From positions 13,375,001 through 13,439,000 of the forward strand of contig JAVTVX010000024.1 in NCBI GenBank assembly GCA_033439265.1: DNA of 64,000 nucleotides, read 5' to 3'. Position 1 is the first letter of the stretch; every line of letters begins with the position of its first letter. Below the pieces are notes generated by a model. The model saw only the letters and a program-made list of their open reading frames with translations, searched no databases and was not told the origin of the DNA. This DNA comes from Dillenia suffruticosa. Taxonomy: Eukaryota > Streptophyta > Magnoliopsida > Dilleniales > Dilleniaceae. Both the position numbers and the translations under genes were made by a program. Positions 59,891-64,000 of the stretch are shown here, piece after piece.

Positions 59891-60439
59891 GATTGTTAAG
59901 CTAGTATGCAATGTGTTTGTCTTTGACAGAAGGAGAAAGATAGGTTCTTTTCGAAAAGTTTTGTAACTTGCTAAGAGTAAGAGTGGAAGTTGATTTTAGG
60001 GATTGTGAGATTTCATATCTGAATGAATGAGGATTGATATTTGAACAAGAATTGGGAGATGAGAAGGATGGAAAGAACGGAGAGTTCTTTCTGGTTTGTA
60101 AGAGATGATTTTTCAATTTGAATGTTTACACATGTCACAATTAGATCAGTTATGTGCTTTACACATATAATCTATGCAAGTAGAGATTTTAGAAGGATTT
60201 CAAAGTTCAAAATTTTTCTATTGTCTTTTGTTATTAACTATCTAGATTATGGTTTGACCTTTAATCATTTATTGAGTTTGGTATACAGATGATATAAATA
60301 AATAAAACAGTACAAACAATTTTAAAAAACAGTAAAAGCATATCAACATGAATGTAGAGTAAAACTTCGTAGGCAAGATCGTCTAGTTCATTTCATTGAA
60401 GTATATTGCCTGATTTAAGCATTTTACTTTTCTTACTTT
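59891..60439 (-). other. Leader of family A ORF3 and deleted pol junction
   Basis: No coding sequence. A C/T-rich leader precedes the ORF3 ATG (59900-60100), and AT-rich DNA lies where pol would be expected. The palindromic spacer motifs seen in B, C and at 11149-11860 are absent here. Confidence 0.5.
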
Positions 60440-61629
60440 TTAAAGACTCAATTATATTTACATCTTTCCCTTAGGTATCCAGATTCCTTTTGTTCCAACA
60501 TTTGTGGCCTTTAATAAGTCGTTGGGTACCCATTTTAGTGTTATCTTGTATGTTGAGTTTTTATGCCAGCATGTATTTGAGTGATGTCCAATCTCATGGC
60601 AATATCTGCATCTTTTGGTTTTTTGTTTGTTGCTCTATTCTCTAAGTTTGCAATGGTGAGCATTATGTCCAATTTTCAGGCATTGATGATATTTAATTTT
60701 CCTCTTTGTTTTGGGATTTTTAGAGCGGCAATAAAGAAATTTTGAAATTTCTTTTAGGTAAATTCAAGTTTGTATCATAATCCGGCCTTATTATATACCA
60801 CTCTCTGTGATCCTAGAATATGCTTAAATTTTTCTTGTCACTCTATAAATTTGTGCAGTAATGAGCTTAGTCTCTTATTCATTTCTTTCTTGGTCTAATT
60901 CATCTTCTATGTTTTCTTCTTAAAGTACTTGTTTTCCTTTATAATTTTTAAAGTTTTCATTTATCTGCAAATTATCTTCTATTAATTCTTCATTCTCCTT
61001 CTTCAATATCTCAGTTTCTACTTTTGATTCGTTCTTTTCTTCTTCCAGAAGTTTATTCTTTTCTTTTAGTTCATCGAGATCATCATTTAAGTAGATGTTT
61101 TCATCTTTTATCTTCTTTTTTACTTCAAGTAAGTGTTTTTTTCTTTTAGTTCATCATTTTCTATTTTAACTTCCTCAACAAGTTTATTGTTTTCAATTTC
61201 TAACACATTTAACATGTTCTTTAAGTCTGTGTTATTTTTATTTAATTTGTAAATTTCGTTAAGAGTCAGGAGTAAAGTTTCTTCAGTTGAAATGCAAGCA
61301 TCATTAGAATTATTATCAATTGAGTAGGATGGCTTATTAGAGCAACTTACCTCATTTTCTCGTTCGATGCCTACTTGATGTTCATTTCCTTTCATAGCTT
61401 GCACAGCTTCAGGGCATCCTTTCTGGGCATGCACTCCTTTTTTATTTTCAGCACTTTTTCTTCTAAGGAGATTACGTTTCTTGCTCCTTTTTGATCCATT
61501 TGTGTTTTTCTTTTTTGTTATTGAAATAATTATGAGCTCACTATCAGATGACGAGGCTTCAAGTGAGGAATTGACTCTTTCTATTGCCATTTGTGTTTTT
61601 GAGACTAAAAGGAGGATCTTTGGTCTCAA
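60440..61629 (-). pseudogene. gag: Family A gag, C-terminal half
   Basis: It begins shortly after the LTR without the capsid part. SSLEASSSDSELI corresponds to the acidic Ser-rich stretch of the B and C gag. A coiled coil (NDLKNMLNVLEIENNKLVEE-type, about 61290-60900) follows. A knuckle KYHQCLKIGHNAHHC near 60670 has its first Cys as Tyr. An intact one, CRYCHEIGHHSNTC, lies near 60555-60610. The end GIWIPKG at about 60475-60500 is the gag-protease joint (WVPKG) seen in copia elements. Frame breaks at 61120 and several later points. Confidence 0.78.
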
Positions 61630-61673
61630 GTCGTAAAACCTAAAACTTTACTAGACACCTACTCAAATACAAT

Positions 61674-63198
61674 TGTAAAACAAGTAGAGGGAGTAAATAG
61701 TCATTTTTAGATTATTACAAATTTTTTGACTAAGCAAAGTTAAGAAGGCAAGATTAAGAAATCAATGGTAAAGAAGGGATCAGACACAAAAATGTTTATA
61801 GTGGTTTTACCAGCTGGGTATATGTCCACTCCTAAGCAACCCTTCTGGATTTTCACTATTATTCTGAATAGTATAACCCACTTATTTTACAGGTGCAAGT
61901 GAAAACCTTTACAACCCACTTACTTACAGGTGCAAGTAAAACCTTACAACCCACTTACTCACGGGTGCAAGCGACACCTTACAAGTACTTCTCCCCGAAG
62001 TACTTTCTCTCTCAAAACCCAGATTGTGTTCCCACATGATCTTCAGACTCCTTTTGATTACAAAGGTGTTACAGAATGTTAGACTAATCCTTAGATGTAA
62101 CGAAGTTAAGTATAGAAAATATTACAGAGGTTGTTTCTTAGATGAGAAAATTTTAATTTACAGTTAATGAAGAACACACAAATAGAATACAAAGTAAATT
62201 TAATGTAGTGTGTTCTTTAAGTGGTAGAGTAAATGTTTTGCTCACAACAGTAGTTCCTTCTCTAAATTACTTCGTTACCTTATTCTTCAATACTTCTGTA
62301 TGTAAAACTCGTTTCAAGAATGCCATTGAGTAATAGGTGAATTTGAACGTTTGGATTTAAATGCTCTTCACCTTCCTTAACTAATGTCTTCAGCTGCTTC
62401 TTAATTAATGCTTTTTCTCGTTATTGTCCTTAAAGTAGCTCTTTACTTCTTTCTGTCAAGCAAATCCTGTCATAAGAAGATTTAAAATGTCTTTTTACTT
62501 CAATAGAAAATGTTAGCTTGACAACGAAGAGAGATTTTCAAAACAATGGAGTGTGATGACTTTGAATTCAAAAATAAGGAATTTAATTGGTCCATGCCAT
62601 TAGATTTAAATCAGTTAATAAATATTTTTATCCACATTGTTTCTTTCCTACAAGACTGTCTCTGAATAAATGGATAACCGAGTTTGGTTGGATTTCTAAA
62701 GCATGGAATGTTTTGGTCTGTCGTATATTTTGTTTGGTCGACCAGAGAAAAATATTGTTTCTTTATGTGATTTGATAGTTCACCATTTGAATTCTCGGTC
62801 AACTAAACAGAAAAAGCAGTTGTTTGTATGAACATATCAAGCAGGCCACTCATTTTTAGCGGTTGACTACTCATGCATACTAAGACATTCATGGTTGGCC
62901 ACTTGCGTTAAGAGGTTGACCACTTGACCACACTTGTGCATTTGTAGTTGATAGTCTATGCTTGCAATCTACCGCCCAAGTGCTTTAAGCGCATGTGGTT
63001 GACCACTTGAGCACTTTATAGCACTCGCGACTGGCCGCTCTTGCATATTGTGGATGTATGCATGGTTGACCGCCCGTACGCATGAGCGCATATGGTCTAC
63101 CGTACTATAGGTGTAGATGACCGCTTGTACACAGTTGGCCGCGCTGCTCATGTGGTAGGCCACATGAACTTTGCAGTATTGTAAGATCTAATTGAACA
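61674..63198 (-). repeat. Family A LTR, right copy
   Basis: On the minus strand it ends TACTCCCTCTACTTGTTTTACA, then ATTGTATTTGAGTAGGTG, a decayed primer site resembling that of element B. 61674-62162 aligns with 8811-9301. The conserved U5 block lies at 61797-61834 (minus AGGAGTGGACATATACC...AACCACTATAAA). 62790-63170 is filled with GGTTGACCAC, GGTCGACC and relatives, the U3-like part. The outer end (TGTTCAATT at 63198) is a guess. TGTAAA/TTTACA at 62162/61674 would be an alternative short LTR. Confidence 0.6.
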
Positions 63199-63927
63199 TA
63201 TTGTATCAATATTTTGTAGGTATTTATTTAATTCTTGTACTCTAGTATTTATGGTTTTCTTAAGGTTTTATTGAATAGAAGGTCTATATTTGATAATCCA
63301 AGGATAATCTACAATAAATTGAAATGACAAATCCGAAATTATTTATCTGTTTTAATGTAGTGGTACAAAACATAATTTCACAATCTCGTAAGTAGTCTAA
63401 TCTATATCATGGAATTAAATAATCTTATTTAAATAAACATGTTTATATATTTATTAATTAGAATTGGATCTCTTTAAATTTTAATGATATTGAAACATTA
63501 AATCCTACAAACTTTTCTAGAGTTGTCTTTTTACTAGAAAAATAATTAACAAGTTTTTCTTAATTGTCAAAGAAATAAGGAGAGATTGTCTGTTTGACAG
63601 TTGTCAAATGACTATAACCAATTTATTTATGATTTGTTAACCGAATCAAGATGGATATAATTCCTTTGACTGAAAGTTTATTTTCTATTAAATTTTATTC
63701 TTTTAAATTTTGAGTTATTTATTTTTTAGTCTATTATTTATTTCTTTTAATTATTAGTTTAGTTAACCATCAACTTCTCATATTTTATTTCCTTAAAAGA
63801 AGTGAATCCACTATTCCCTGAGATGACAACCCTACTCTCTTTATACTCATATTTTGTGAAGTAGTAAATTTAATTTTTGTTGGATTGACATCCACCATTC
63901 CTTTTTCCTAAAATTCTTTGGTTTGAG
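63199..63927. other. AT-rich sequence upstream of a possible gene
   Basis: No coding sequence or repeat recognised. A TATA-like CTCTTTATACTC lies at about 63835, some 90 bases before the possible start codon at 63928. Confidence 0.45.
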
Positions 63928-64000
63928 ATGGAGATGAAGAAACCAGCATGTCTCCTTGTTGTGGCTTGGTTTTTTGTAATGAGAACATACTCTCCCCTAT
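63928..64000 (+). CDS. Start of a possible secreted protein, cut by window edge
   Basis: ATG at 63928 (a second ATG at 63934) opens 24 codons to the window end without a stop. MEMKKP is followed by the hydrophobic stretch ACLLVVAWFFVM and then RTYSP, which looks like a eukaryotic signal peptide, as in small secreted plant proteins. A TATA-like sequence stands about 90 bases upstream. The protein family cannot be judged from so short a piece, and a chance frame is possible. Confidence 0.35.
   Translation, partial: MEMKKPACLLVVAWFFVMRTYSPL

Larger units (their letters stand above)
58903..63198 (-). mobile_element. Right part of Sirevirus-like family A element, pol missing
   Basis: On the minus strand: LTR (about 63198-61674), gag C-terminal half (61629-60440), then no protease, integrase, RT or RNase H, then ORF3 (59890-58908) which continues at 12110. 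The internal part is only about 2.8 kb. It could be an internally deleted non-autonomous form or a decayed copy that lost pol after insertion. Confidence 0.75.

Noticed and set aside
61674-62162. Short (489-base) LTR with TGTAAA/TTTACA ends for family A
   Set aside because: Attractive, and it matches the length shared with the left copy, but no polypurine tract precedes it, and the GGTTGACC-rich region next to it corresponds to the U3 part in B and C. Kept only as an alternative.
8806-62167. CATAA / GTTAA as a target duplication of family A
   Set aside because: Only three of five bases agree and the LTR boundaries are uncertain, so the two LTRs are not proven to belong to one insertion.

Overview
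This is a plant nuclear genome window (AT-rich, eukaryotic splice sites, LTR retrotransposons and a CACTA DNA transposon of types known only from flowering plants). The species cannot be fixed from the sequence. It is almost wholly a nest of dead or dying transposable elements. Unique host DNA is confined to the two ends: about 1-4590, with two possible SINE-like repeats and one doubtful exon, and about 63200-64000, with the first codons of a possible secreted protein running off the edge.

The nest can be taken apart by its target-site duplications (TSDs). (1) A decayed Ty1/copia element lies on the minus strand at 4594-8440. (2) A Sirevirus-like copia family on the minus strand, here called A, lies at 8811-12110 and 58908-about 63198. 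It has lost pol but keeps LTRs, the gag C-terminus and two copies of an extra downstream ORF (ORF3). (3) Plus-strand Sirevirus B (12115-58902, TSD GGAAT) inserted into one A ORF3. (4) Plus-strand Sirevirus C (20677-42297, TSD GAGGC) inserted into the ORF3 of B. (5) A 10.8-kb CACTA (En/Spm) transposon (25480-36295, TSD GTG) inserted into the reverse transcriptase of C. (6) A 13.6-kb Ty3/gypsy chromovirus on the minus strand (43623-57230, TSD ACGTC) with LTRs of about 4 kb inserted into the 3' LTR of B.

B and C have the order LTR - PBS - gag (coiled coil plus three zinc knuckles) - protease - integrase - RT - RNase H - repeat-rich spacer - ORF3 - polypurine tract - LTR. ORF3 resembles the plant 'envelope-like'/putative plant transposon protein group and is present four times. 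In each family the same short near-palindromic motif fills the LTR and recurs in the spacer before ORF3, but the motif differs between families. The CACTA carries a TNP2 transposase gene and a second plant-transposase (Transposase_24-like) gene, both on the minus strand with recognisable introns, a GC-rich island, and long arrays of stem-loop repeats.

All element genes carry stops or frameshifts. Many stops replace expected Trp codons by G-to-A change, as expected from deamination of methylated cytosine. No intact autonomous element is present. All divergence figures are eye estimates.
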